A stretch of 64,000 nucleotides of DNA from Arthrobacter sp. B6. GTDB taxonomy: Bacteria > Actinomycetota > Actinomycetes > Actinomycetales > Micrococcaceae. The notes under the pieces are model-generated. The model made no database searches. It had not been told where the DNA came from and was given only the letters and a program-made list of their open reading frames with translations. How positions within the stretch are numbered: position 1 is the first letter of the stretch; each line of letters opens with the position of its first letter. The DNA is taken from NCBI RefSeq assembly GCF_001663775.1, contig NZ_KV467168.1, positions 2,392,870-2,456,869 of the forward strand. Reading direction: 5' to 3'. Of the stretch, positions 1-7,277 are shown in pieces. The translations under genes and the position numbers were made by a program.

Positions 1-174
1 ACCTACGAAATCGTCTGCTCCAAGTACGAAGACGCTGACACCGCCACCGCGGTGAAGGCCTTCCTGTCCGCCACCATCGACAAGGGCCAGAACGGCCTGA
101 CCGACAACGGCTACATCCCCGTCCCGGACGCCTTCAAGGAAAAGCTGAAGACGGCCATCAACGCCATCTCCTAG
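1..174 (+). CDS. pstS: Phosphate ABC transporter substrate-binding protein PstS, C-terminal 57 residues
   Basis: This is the 3' end of a gene cut by the left edge, open from base 1 to the TAG at 172-174. The translation contains [14 protein letters not shown] followed by a short helix, which is how actinobacterial PstS lipoproteins end (a 'GYIPLP' motif near the C-terminus). PstS binds orthophosphate outside the membrane and hands it to PstC/PstA. It lies 10 bases upstream of pstC on the same strand, the standard pstSCAB order. Identity rests on the short tail plus context, since the start and ligand-binding residues are outside the window. Confidence 0.85.
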   Translation, partial: TYEIVCSKYEDADTATAVKAFLSATIDKGQNGLTDNGYIPVPDAFKEKLKTAINAIS

Positions 175-184
175 GACACTACCT

Positions 185-1255
185 ATGTCGTCTCCACGAC
201 CTGAGGTGACCGAACCTTCGGCCCCGCGCATCGGCGCGGGGCCGAAGGCCGCCGCACCTGACCAGAAACCCGGCAACTCGCCCGCACCCGAACCCGGGCC
301 CGACTCTTCCGCGGCTCCCGTGTTTAAGCACGGCAGTGTTGTCGGTGACCGGATTTTCCGTGGAATCAGTACGGCAGCCGGACTTTCCGTCGTCGCCGTG
401 ATCGTTCTGATCGCGGTGTTCCTGCTGGTCCGTGCGATCCCCTCGCTACAGGCCAACACCGTAAACTTCTTCTTCAGCAGCGAGTTCAACACCACGGATG
501 CGGACAACCTCGCCTTCGGCATCCGGGACCTGCTCATCGTCACGGTCCTCAGCTCCGCTTTCGCCCTGCTCCTGGCCGTGCCGGTAGCGGTGGGGATCGC
601 GATCTTCCTTACGCAGTACGCACCCCGGCGCCTCGCTCACTGGTTCGGCAACCTCGTTGACCTCCTCGCCGCGGTGCCCTCCATCGTCTTCGGCCTCTGG
701 GGCATCTTCATCCTGGCCCCGTGGCTGGAACCGCTGGCAAAGGCCCTGAACTCGTCTCTTGGCTGGTTCCCGCTGTTCGCGACCGGCAACGTCTCCCTCA
801 ACGGGGGCGGCACGATCTTCACCGCCGGCATTGTCCTGGCCGTTATGATCCTGCCCATCATCACCGCCATCACCCGTGAGGTCTACAAGCAGACCCCCGG
901 CGGCCACATTGAGGCCGCCCAGGCGCTCGGTGCGACCAAATGGGAGGTCGTGAAAATGACCGTCCTGCCCTTCGGCCGAAGCGGTACGATCGCCGCCGCG
1001 ATGCTCGGACTCGGCCGCGCCCTCGGCGAGACCGTTGCCGTGCTGATCATCCTGCGCGCCTCCGCCCAGGCCGCCAGCTTCACCCTCTTTGACGGCGGCT
1101 ACACGTTCGCGTCCAAGATCGCGTCGGCGGCCGCTGAATTCAGCGCACCCCTGCCCACAGGCGCGTACATCGCGGCTGGTTTTGTGTTATTCGCCCTCAC
1201 ATTCATCGTCAACGCCCTGGCACGCTCCGTGGTTGGAAAGAAGGTCAACGGATGA
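185..1255 (+). CDS. pstC: Phosphate ABC transporter permease PstC
   Basis: A 356-residue inner-membrane permease of the high-affinity phosphate importer. A Pro/Ala-rich cytoplasmic N-terminus of about 65 residues precedes six predicted membrane segments. The EAA-type coupling loop that contacts the ATPase reads [20 protein letters not shown], a PstC signature. The ATG at 185 follows pstS by 10 bases, and the stop overlaps the pstA start by 4 bases (ATGA), so the two subunits are probably translationally coupled. Expression is normally induced by phosphate limitation, but the promoter lies upstream of pstS, outside the window. Confidence 0.95.
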   Translation: MSSPRPEVTEPSAPRIGAGPKAAAPDQKPGNSPAPEPGPDSSAAPVFKHGSVVGDRIFRGISTAAGLSVVAVIVLIAVFLLVRAIPSLQANTVNFFFSSEFNTTDADNLAFGIRDLLIVTVLSSAFALLLAVPVAVGIAIFLTQYAPRRLAHWFGNLVDLLAAVPSIVFGLWGIFILAPWLEPLAKALNSSLGWFPLFATGNVSLNGGGTIFTAGIVLAVMILPIITAITREVYKQTPGGHIEAAQALGATKWEVVKMTVLPFGRSGTIAAAMLGLGRALGETVAVLIILRASAQAASFTLFDGGYTFASKIASAAAEFSAPLPTGAYIAAGFVLFALTFIVNALARSVVGKKVNG

Positions 1256-2202
1256 GCCGCCTCGCCAACCTCACCGGCCGCAAAGAGCCAGAACTGCGTC
1301 CCTTCCCCACCGAAGAAGACCTCAAGGCCAAGCGGGCATTCCGCCCGATCAGCCGGTCCCGGCGGCTGACGGACAAGTTCGTGGCCGGTATCGTCACCCT
1401 GGCGTTCCTCGTTGCCCTGGCCCCGCTGCTGTGGGTGCTGTGGACCGTGGTGTCCAAAGGCTTCCCCGCCATCCTGAGCAGCAACTGGTGGCTGCGTTCC
1501 CTGCAGGGTGTACTCCCCGAAGAGTTCGCAGGCGGCATTTACCACGCCCTGTACGGCACAATCGTCCAGGCGCTCATGGCCGCGGCCATCTCGGTTCCCC
1601 TGGGCCTGCTGATTGCCATCTACCTGGTCGAATACGGCCGGGGACAGCTGGCCCGGCTGGTGACGCAGATGGTGGACATCATGTCCGGCATCCCTTCCAT
1701 CGTCGCGGCCCTGTTCGTCTTCAGCCTTTGGGTCGGCACATTCGGCCAACCGCAAAGCGCCTTCGCCGTCTCCCTTGCCCTGGTTCTGCTCATGCTGCCC
1801 GTGGTGGTCCGCAACACCGAGGAGATGCTCCGGCTGGTCCCGGATGAACTCCGCGAGGCGTCCTACGCCCTCGGCGTGCCGAAGTGGATCACCATCCTGC
1901 GGATCGTGCTTCCCTCGGCGATGTCAGGAATCATCAGCGGCATCATCCTCGCGGTGGCACGCGTGATGGGCGAAACAGCACCGGTCCTGGTTCTTGTCGG
2001 TTACAGCCGCTCGATCAACTTCAACATCTTCGACGGCAACATGGCCTCCCTGCCGCTGCTGCTTTACACCGAGCTGACCAACCCCGAAGCCGCAGGCCAG
2101 CTCAGGGTCTGGGGCGCTGCCCTGACGCTGATCATCCTGATCGCAATTCTGAACATCATCGCCACTGTGGTCTCCCGCCTCGTGGCGCCCAAAAAATCGT
2201 AG
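1252..2202 (+). CDS. pstA: Phosphate ABC transporter permease PstA
   Basis: A 316-residue membrane protein, the second half of the PstCA channel. About 45 cytoplasmic residues are followed by six hydrophobic segments. The coupling loop is [20 protein letters not shown], followed by [10 protein letters not shown] and the GETAP motif typical of PstA. The start overlaps the end of pstC by 4 bases and pstB begins 18 bases downstream, giving one continuous operon. The length is normal for the family and nothing looks damaged. Confidence 0.95.
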   Translation: MSRLANLTGRKEPELRPFPTEEDLKAKRAFRPISRSRRLTDKFVAGIVTLAFLVALAPLLWVLWTVVSKGFPAILSSNWWLRSLQGVLPEEFAGGIYHALYGTIVQALMAAAISVPLGLLIAIYLVEYGRGQLARLVTQMVDIMSGIPSIVAALFVFSLWVGTFGQPQSAFAVSLALVLLMLPVVVRNTEEMLRLVPDELREASYALGVPKWITILRIVLPSAMSGIISGIILAVARVMGETAPVLVLVGYSRSINFNIFDGNMASLPLLLYTELTNPEAAGQLRVWGAALTLIILIAILNIIATVVSRLVAPKKS

Positions 2203-2220
2203 TCTGCAAGGAAACCTCCC

Positions 2221-2997
2221 ATGGCAAAGCGCCTTGATATCAAAGATCTCAACGTCTACTACGGTGACTTCCACGCCGTGGACTCCGTCACCATGTCCGT
2301 GGAACCCCGCAGCGTCACCGCGCTCATCGGCCCCTCCGGCTGCGGCAAGTCCACGGTCCTGCGGACCCTGAACCGCATGCACGAAGTCATTCCCGGTGCC
2401 CGCGTCAAAGGCCACGTCCTGCTCGACGGGGCAGACATTTACGCGCCCGACATCAGCCCGGTCTCAGTGCGGCGCACCATCGGCATGGTCTTCCAGCGGC
2501 CCAACCCCTTCCCCACCATGTCCATCAGGGACAACGTCGTGGCTGGCCTGCGCCTGCAGGGCGAGAAGAACAAGTCGAAACTGAACGACATCGCCGAACA
2601 ATCCCTCCGCGGCGCGAACCTCTGGACAGAGGTCAAAGACCGGCTCGACAAGCCCGGCGGCGGCCTTTCCGGCGGCCAGCAGCAGCGCCTGTGCATCGCC
2701 CGTTCCATAGCCGTGGAACCGGACGTGCTGCTGATGGATGAGCCTTGCTCGGCTCTGGACCCCATCTCCACTCTGGCGATCGAAGACCTGATCACGGAGC
2801 TGAAGGAGAAGTACACCATTGTGATCGTGACCCACAACATGCAGCAGGCTGCCCGCGTCAGTGACCAGACCGCGTTCTTCAACCTGGCGGGAGTTGGTAA
2901 GCCCGGGCGGATGGTGGAAATCGACCACACCGAGAAGATCTTCAGCAACCCCACCCAGAAGGCGACCGAGGACTACATCTCGGGACGATTCGGATAA
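2221..2997 (+). CDS. pstB: Phosphate ABC transporter ATPase PstB
   Basis: A 258-residue ATPase that powers PstCA. It shows Walker [11 protein letters not shown]-loop [13 protein letters not shown] signature LSGGQQQRL, Walker B VLLMDEP and the H-loop [22 protein letters not shown] and THNMQQA are particular to PstB among ABC ATPases. The start has an RBS-like AAGGAAA at 2208-2214. It is the last transport gene, and a winged-helix gene follows 30 bases later. No phoU follows in this window. Confidence 0.96.
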   Translation: MAKRLDIKDLNVYYGDFHAVDSVTMSVEPRSVTALIGPSGCGKSTVLRTLNRMHEVIPGARVKGHVLLDGADIYAPDISPVSVRRTIGMVFQRPNPFPTMSIRDNVVAGLRLQGEKNKSKLNDIAEQSLRGANLWTEVKDRLDKPGGGLSGGQQQRLCIARSIAVEPDVLLMDEPCSALDPISTLAIEDLITELKEKYTIVIVTHNMQQAARVSDQTAFFNLAGVGKPGRMVEIDHTEKIFSNPTQKATEDYISGRFG

Positions 2998-3026
2998 GAG
3001 ACGACCGACGAAGCGGTGAATGGACA

Positions 3027-3386
3027 ATGACTACAGTGTCAGAAAAGACCAGCCAAGGACGGCTGGATGACGGGGGAAATTCTGTGCTGGTGGCAGGGCC
3101 GATCACCATTGACCTGGAGCGGCACGAAGCCCGCCTGGACGGCAACGAAGTGCACTTCAGCCACCGCGAACTGCTGCTGCTGGCGTTCCTGATCCAGAAG
3201 GGCGGGAAAGTCGTCAGTTCAGACGAAATCAGCCAGGAAGTCTGGGGCAAGGCCACCAACACGAATACCATCCAGGTCCACATCAAGCGCATCCGGCAAA
3301 AGCTCGGTGATGACTCCCAGCACGGGGACATCATCCGTACGGTCCGCGGCGTCGGATACAGGCTCAGCCCTCCGCTCTGCCCCTGA
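3027..3386 (+). CDS. Stand-alone OmpR/PhoB-type winged-helix DNA-binding protein
   Basis: A 119-residue protein that is essentially only the C-terminal effector domain of an OmpR/PhoB response regulator. It has a beta-sheet start (ITIDLERHEARLDG), a recognition region (HFSHRELLLLAFLIQKGG), and the wing and helix 3 (NTIQVHIKRIRQKLGDD then IIRTVRGVGYRL). There is no receiver domain and no phosphorylatable Asp, so it cannot be a conventional phospho-switch. It starts 30 bases after pstB on the same strand, which suggests co-transcription. A role in pst or phosphate regulation is inferred from position and from PhoB having the same fold. It could instead regulate the neighbouring stress-protein gene. 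Confidence 0.85.
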   Translation: MTTVSEKTSQGRLDDGGNSVLVAGPITIDLERHEARLDGNEVHFSHRELLLLAFLIQKGGKVVSSDEISQEVWGKATNTNTIQVHIKRIRQKLGDDSQHGDIIRTVRGVGYRLSPPLCP

Positions 3387-3462
3387 ACCTGGGCCGGGAC
3401 CCGCACCGGCCTGCCGGGGCGTGGACGGTGCACACACCGGTGTCTCGAAAGGACGGAGAAGG

Positions 3463-4019
3463 ATGCCAGCGGGGAACCATATGGACTCTTGGGACGGACC
3501 ATCTTCCGGGCGTGGTCAGGCCGGACCACTGGTGCTTGGGGTGCCGTGGCCTGTGCCGCCAGTCCTCGTCAGGTCAGCGGCCGGACTCGCGGCAGCGCTT
3601 GAAGTACATCTGCTCTGTGCCTTCGTGGACCCGGCAAGTTACCTGACCGAATGGGAGCCCGCATCGGCTCTTCCGGCAGCCTCACTGGACCCTGCGGCAA
3701 ACGAGGAAGCCACCTACCCTGCCGCCGAGGTTCGTGAGCGCCTGGAGGAAATCTTGGGCAACGGCCAATTGGACTGGACGCTGAGGGTACTCAACGGCGA
3801 TGCAGCTCGGCGCTGACAAGGTTGGCTGACAGCACGGGAGCGAGCATGTTCATCGTGGGCAGCGGCCGCGAAGGCCTGGTCCCCCGTATGAGTCGGTTCT
3901 TGGAGGGCTCGGTTTCCGCCCGGTTGCTCCGGCTGCAGAGCAGGCCAGTGGTTGTCGTGCCCGACCACAGGGCACGCCCACCCAAACCCGCCGGCGGGCA
4001 CCACCGCCCCGCCGCCTGA
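3463..4019 (+). pseudogene. Universal stress protein (UspA family), frameshifted
   Basis: A UspA-like reading frame starts at ATG 3463 behind the RBS GGAGAAGG and runs to a TGA at 3814-3816, ending with the motif VLNGDAA. The expected second half continues in another frame, from about base 3810 to 4019: ALTRLADSTGASMFIVGSGR, then FLEGSVSARLL and VVVVPDH, which are the canonical G-2x-G-9x-G(S/T) nucleotide-binding elements and final strand. One base missing near 3808 would join the two into a protein of about 185 residues. The split removes the ATP-binding motif from the first product, so I call it a pseudogene. A sequencing error or programmed slippage is possible but no slippery heptamer is visible. 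Confidence 0.75.
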
Positions 4020-4071
4020 AAGGCACTCAGCGCCACATCCGGTTCCGGGCCTTGGCGGAAGAACCAAGCAC

Positions 4072-4422
4072 CTAGAGGCTCGTGATGGCTGCAGCTGCCC
4101 GTTCGAGCGCCCCGGGAACCAGCGAGTAGTAGGCCCAGGTACCGCGCTTTTCACGGTGCAGCAACCCGGCGTCGACCAGGATTTTGAGGTGATGGGAGAC
4201 CGTGGGCTGCCCCAGGTCCAGAGGCTCGGTCAGGTCGCACACGCAGGACTCTCCGGTGTCGCAGGCCTTGACGATAGACAGCAAACGAAGCCGGTTCGGA
4301 TCTGCCAGGGCCTTCAGCAGGGCCGCACGCTTCTGCGCCTCGACAGCTTCCATGGCTGTCTGCCCCGCAGGAGTGCAGCACTCCTCTGCTACGGGCTGTT
4401 CGTGAAGATGCGCGACGGTCAT
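4072..4422 (-). CDS. arsR: ArsR/SmtB-family arsenite-responsive repressor
   Basis: A 116-residue winged-helix repressor. The DNA-binding helices read QPTVSHHLKILVDAGLLHRE, and just ahead is ESCVCDL, the CxC metalloid-binding motif of classical ArsR (ELCVCDL in E. coli). An extra Cys-Cys pair sits near the N-terminus (EECCTP). Binding of As(III)/Sb(III) to the cysteines releases the operator. I chose ATG at 4422 because the in-frame extension upstream would need an ATT start. It is divergent from acr3, and its leader shares the palindromic operator at 4453-4483. It almost certainly controls both itself and the resistance operon. Confidence 0.93.
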   Translation of the reverse strand: MTVAHLHEQPVAEECCTPAGQTAMEAVEAQKRAALLKALADPNRLRLLSIVKACDTGESCVCDLTEPLDLGQPTVSHHLKILVDAGLLHREKRGTWAYYSLVPGALERAAAAITSL

Positions 4423-4442
4423 ACGTCCATTATGCACATAGA

Positions 4443-4483
4443 TTGACAATCATCGATATAGATCGCGATACTTCTTATATCGA
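4443..4483 (+). promoter_or_regulatory. acr3 promoter with overlapping ArsR operator
   Basis: A consensus -35 TTGACA lies at 4443-4448 and a -10-like GATACT at 4467-4472, with an 18-base spacer. Perfect 8-base inverted arms TCGATATA (4453-4460) and TATATCGA (4476-4483) straddle the -10 box. ArsR-family repressors bind AT-rich imperfect palindromes of this kind, and the site sits between arsR and acr3. Repressor occupancy would block polymerase. Confidence 0.7.
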
Positions 4484-4508
4484 CGCACATCAATCATCCA
4501 GGAGTACT

Positions 4509-5594
4509 GTGACCACGCAGACCACCATCCCGCCTGAGGCCGCTGTCATGGCCAGGCTCTCCACCCTCGACAGGTTCCTGCCGGTCTGGATTGTGGCCGC
4601 CATGCTCCTGGGCCTCGCGCTGGGAAGCCTGATCCCTGGTCTGGATACTGCGCTGGAGGCGGTCAAGATCGGCGAGGTCTCCCTGCCTATTGCCATCGGC
4701 CTGCTGGTGATGATGTACCCGGTTTTGGCGAAGGTCCGTTACGACCAGGCACACCGGGTGATCGCGGACAAGAAGCTCATGATCTCCTCGCTGGTCATTA
4801 ACTGGGTCCTGGCACCGGCGTTCATGTTCGTCCTGGCCTGGATCTTCCTGGCTGATCTGCCCGAATACCGCACCGGCCTGATCATCGTAGGCCTGGCCCG
4901 CTGCATTGCCATGGTGATGATCTGGAACGACCTCGCCTGCGGGGACCGCGAATCCGCCGCCGTACTGGTGGCCATCAACTCTGTTTTCCAGGTCATCGCC
5001 TTCGGCGCCCTGGGCTGGTTTTACCTTCAGCTGCTGCCCTCCTGGCTTGGCCTGCCCACCACCAACGCCGAGTTCTCCTTCTGGGCCATTACCGCCTCTG
5101 TTCTGATCTTCCTCGGCATCCCGCTGCTGGCCGGCTTCCTCACCCGCACCCTTGGCGAAAAGGCCCACGGCCGCGACTGGTACGAGGGCACGTTCCTTCC
5201 CAGGCTCGGCCCCTGGGCCCTCTACGGGCTGCTGTTCACCATCACGCTGCTGTTTGCCCTGCAGGGCGGCACCATCACTTCCAAGCCGCTCGACGTCGCC
5301 CGGATCGCCCTGCCCCTGCTGGTCTATTTCGTCGTGGTCTTTGCCGCGGGCATGCTGGTCGGCAAGTGGCTGGACCTCGGGTACGCCAAAACCGCCACCC
5401 TGGCCTTCACCGCCGCGGGTAACAACTTCGAGCTCGCCATCGCTGTGGCGGTCGGCACATTCGGAGTCACGTCCGGGCAGGCACTCGCCGGCGTCGTCGG
5501 GCCTCTGATTGAAGTCCCGGCCCTTGTGGCACTTGTCTATGCGGCGCTCTGGGCCCGCAGGCGCTTCTTCAGCCCCGTTCCCGCGTCCCTCTAA
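4509..5594 (+). CDS. acr3: Arsenite efflux permease, ACR3 family
   Basis: A 361-residue secondary transporter that extrudes arsenite, with ten predicted membrane segments beginning at FLPVWIVAAMLLGLALG. The ACR3 landmarks are the N-terminal-half motif MMYPVLAKVRYD, the segment LARCIAMVMIWNDLACGDRE with the conserved membrane cysteine that ACR3 proteins require, and the repeat-2 motif AAGNNFELAIAVAVGTFG. The GTG at 4509 is chosen because an RBS (CCAGGAG, 4498-4504) precedes it. An upstream in-frame ATT extension would run through the promoter. Expression should be controlled by ArsR. arsC follows 29 bases downstream. Confidence 0.95.
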   Translation: MTTQTTIPPEAAVMARLSTLDRFLPVWIVAAMLLGLALGSLIPGLDTALEAVKIGEVSLPIAIGLLVMMYPVLAKVRYDQAHRVIADKKLMISSLVINWVLAPAFMFVLAWIFLADLPEYRTGLIIVGLARCIAMVMIWNDLACGDRESAAVLVAINSVFQVIAFGALGWFYLQLLPSWLGLPTTNAEFSFWAITASVLIFLGIPLLAGFLTRTLGEKAHGRDWYEGTFLPRLGPWALYGLLFTITLLFALQGGTITSKPLDVARIALPLLVYFVVVFAAGMLVGKWLDLGYAKTATLAFTAAGNNFELAIAVAVGTFGVTSGQALAGVVGPLIEVPALVALVYAALWARRRFFSPVPASL

Positions 5595-5623
5595 ACCGCC
5601 TACGCATCCACTTGGAGAACATC

Positions 5624-6046
5624 ATGAGCACCGAAACTGCCAAAAAGCCGTCCGTCCTGTTCGTCTGCGTCCACAACGCCGGCCGCTCCCAGATGGCCGC
5701 GGCGTTCCTCACCACCCTAGGCAAGGGCAGGATTGAGGTCCGCTCCGCCGGCTCCCAGCCCGCCGACAAGATCAACCCGGCCGCCGTCGAAGCCATGGCT
5801 GAGGTCGGCATCGACATGTCCGCAGAAGTTCCCAAGGTCCTCACCACCGAGGCCGTGAAGGAATCCGACGTGGTGATCACCATGGGCTGCGGCGACGAAT
5901 GCCCCTACTTCCCCGGAAAGCGTTACGAGGACTGGGTCCTGGAGGATCCGGCAGGAAAGGGCGTGGCGTCCGTGCGTCCCATCCGCGACCAGATCAAGGA
6001 CCGCATCGAGGACCTGATCGAATCCCTCATCCCGGCCGCCAAGTAA
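5624..6046 (+). CDS. arsC: Arsenate reductase, low-molecular-weight phosphatase type
   Basis: A 140-residue enzyme that reduces arsenate to arsenite for export by Acr3. The N-terminal P-loop CVHNAGRS is the CX5R active site of the LMW protein-tyrosine phosphatase fold. The second region MGCGDECPYFPGKRYEDW supplies further cysteines for the intramolecular disulfide relay plus the general-acid Asp. Start ATG 5624 has RBS GGAG at 5614-5617. The next gene is a thioredoxin reductase, so recycling is probably thioredoxin-coupled. A mycothiol-dependent mechanism, common in actinobacteria, cannot be excluded by sequence alone. Confidence 0.94.
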   Translation: MSTETAKKPSVLFVCVHNAGRSQMAAAFLTTLGKGRIEVRSAGSQPADKINPAAVEAMAEVGIDMSAEVPKVLTTEAVKESDVVITMGCGDECPYFPGKRYEDWVLEDPAGKGVASVRPIRDQIKDRIEDLIESLIPAAK

Positions 6047-6074
6047 CCCCGTTCCCAGCACCAGGAGACTTTCC

Positions 6075-7073
6075 GTGAGCACTGATCCCAACACTGCCGG
6101 CACCGAACAGCTGATCATCATCGGCTCCGGCCCTGCCGGCTACACGGCCGCCATCTACGCCGCCCGCGCCGGCCTGAAGCCCCTGGTCCTCGCCGGCTCC
6201 GTCACGGCCGGCGGTGCACTGATGAACACCACCGAAGTGGAGAACTTCCCCGGCTTCCCGACGGGCGTGCAGGGACCGGAACTTATGGACGGGCTGCAGG
6301 AGCAGGCGGAGAAGTTCGGCGCCAAGGTAGTGTTCGACGACGCCACGGAGGTCACGCTGACCGGTCACCTCAAGAAAGTGGTCACCGGCGCCGGTGAGGT
6401 CCATGAGGCCCCGGCAGTCATCCTCGCCACCGGCTCCGCCTACAAGGAACTCGGTCTGCCTGAAGAGAAGACGTTTTCGGGCCACGGCGTGTCCTGGTGC
6501 GCCACCTGCGACGGGTTCTTCTTCCGCGACCAGGACATCGTCGTCGTCGGCGGCGGTGATTCGGCCATGGAGGAAGCAATGTTCCTGACCCGCTTCGGGA
6601 AGTCCGTCACCGTCGTCGTCCGCAAGGGCGAACTGCGCGCCTCCCGCATCATGGCCCAGCGCGCCAAGGACAACCCCAAGATCAGCTTCGCCTGGAACTC
6701 CGCCGTCACCAAGATCCACGGCGACGGCAAAGTCACCGGAGTCACGCTGACCGACACCCGCAGCGGCGAAACCCGGGAGCAGGCCGCCACAGGGATCTTT
6801 GTCGCCATCGGCCATGTGCCGCGCACCGAACTCGTCACCGGCCAGGTGGAGTTGGACGCTGAGGGGTACATCAAGGTCGACTCGCCCACCACGGTCACCA
6901 ACCTGACCGGTGTCTTCGCGTGTGGGGACGCGGTGGACCACCGCTACCGCCAGGCCATCACCGCCGCGGGCACCGGCTGCGCCGCTGCCCTGGATGCTGA
7001 GCGCTACCTCGCGGCGCTGGACGACGCCGACAGCATTGCCACCGCACTGGTGGAAGAACCCACCCACGCCTGA
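6075..7073 (+). CDS. trxB: Thioredoxin reductase-like flavoprotein of the ars operon (ArsT-like)
   Basis: A 332-residue FAD/NADPH disulfide reductase. The FAD-binding GSGPAGYTAAIYAARA lies near residue 12, the redox-active CATC is within SWCATCDGFFF, the NADPH-binding GGGDSAMEEAMFL follows, and the C-terminal FAD motif reads GVFACGDAVD. It starts with GTG at 6075 behind an AGGAGA RBS, 28 bases after arsC. Placement inside the ars operon matches arsT of the Streptomyces arsRBOCT system, where it is thought to supply reducing power to arsenate reductase. Whether it also serves general thioredoxin reduction depends on whether another trxB exists elsewhere. Confidence 0.93.
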   Translation: MSTDPNTAGTEQLIIIGSGPAGYTAAIYAARAGLKPLVLAGSVTAGGALMNTTEVENFPGFPTGVQGPELMDGLQEQAEKFGAKVVFDDATEVTLTGHLKKVVTGAGEVHEAPAVILATGSAYKELGLPEEKTFSGHGVSWCATCDGFFFRDQDIVVVGGGDSAMEEAMFLTRFGKSVTVVVRKGELRASRIMAQRAKDNPKISFAWNSAVTKIHGDGKVTGVTLTDTRSGETREQAATGIFVAIGHVPRTELVTGQVELDAEGYIKVDSPTTVTNLTGVFACGDAVDHRYRQAITAAGTGCAAALDAERYLAALDDADSIATALVEEPTHA

Positions 7074-7100
7074 GCTGTAAACCGGAAGGGGGTGAGTTCC

Positions 7101-7157
7101 ATGCCTAACGGATGCTGCGGCGATGACTGCTGCGACGAGGACCAGGACTGCTGCTAA
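7101..7157 (+). CDS. Cys-pair micropeptide of the ars operon (18 residues)
   Basis: A short frame from ATG 7101 to TAA 7155-7157 encodes MPNGCCGDDCCDEDQDCC: six cysteines in three adjacent pairs, six acidic residues, and nothing else of note. A purine-rich GGAAGGGGG (7084-7092) precedes it at RBS distance, and it begins 28 bases after trxB. A large hairpin starts 13 bases after its stop. No family is known to me. Vicinal cysteine pairs separated by a few residues are a known way to bind trivalent arsenic, so a role in arsenite binding, trafficking or sensing is plausible but inferred. GTG at 7092 is an alternative in-frame start. Confidence 0.55.
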   Translation: MPNGCCGDDCCDEDQDCC

Positions 7158-7169
7158 TCCTCCCCCTCC

Positions 7170-7237
7170 CCCAACTAGGTAGCAGCAGGTGTGTCGTTAT
7201 GGGCCCTCAAAACGACATCTACTGCTACCTAGTTGGG
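7170..7237. repeat. Large inverted repeat after the ars micropeptide
   Basis: Perfect 16-base arms CCCAACTAGGTAGCAG (7170-7185) and its complement (7222-7237). Inside are further paired blocks, such as GTCGTT against AACGAC, around a GGGCCC-containing loop. It sits between two co-oriented ars genes. It could be an intra-operon terminator or attenuator, or a dispersed intergenic repeat of the host. No T-run follows it directly. Confidence 0.75.
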
Positions 7238-7277
7238 CACCGAGCCCGCCAGATCCTACCGACGAACAGAGGACAGC

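Noticed and set aside
6075..7073. Alkyl hydroperoxide reductase AhpF instead of thioredoxin reductase
   Set aside because: No N-terminal thioredoxin-like domains are present and the length and CATC motif fit TrxB.
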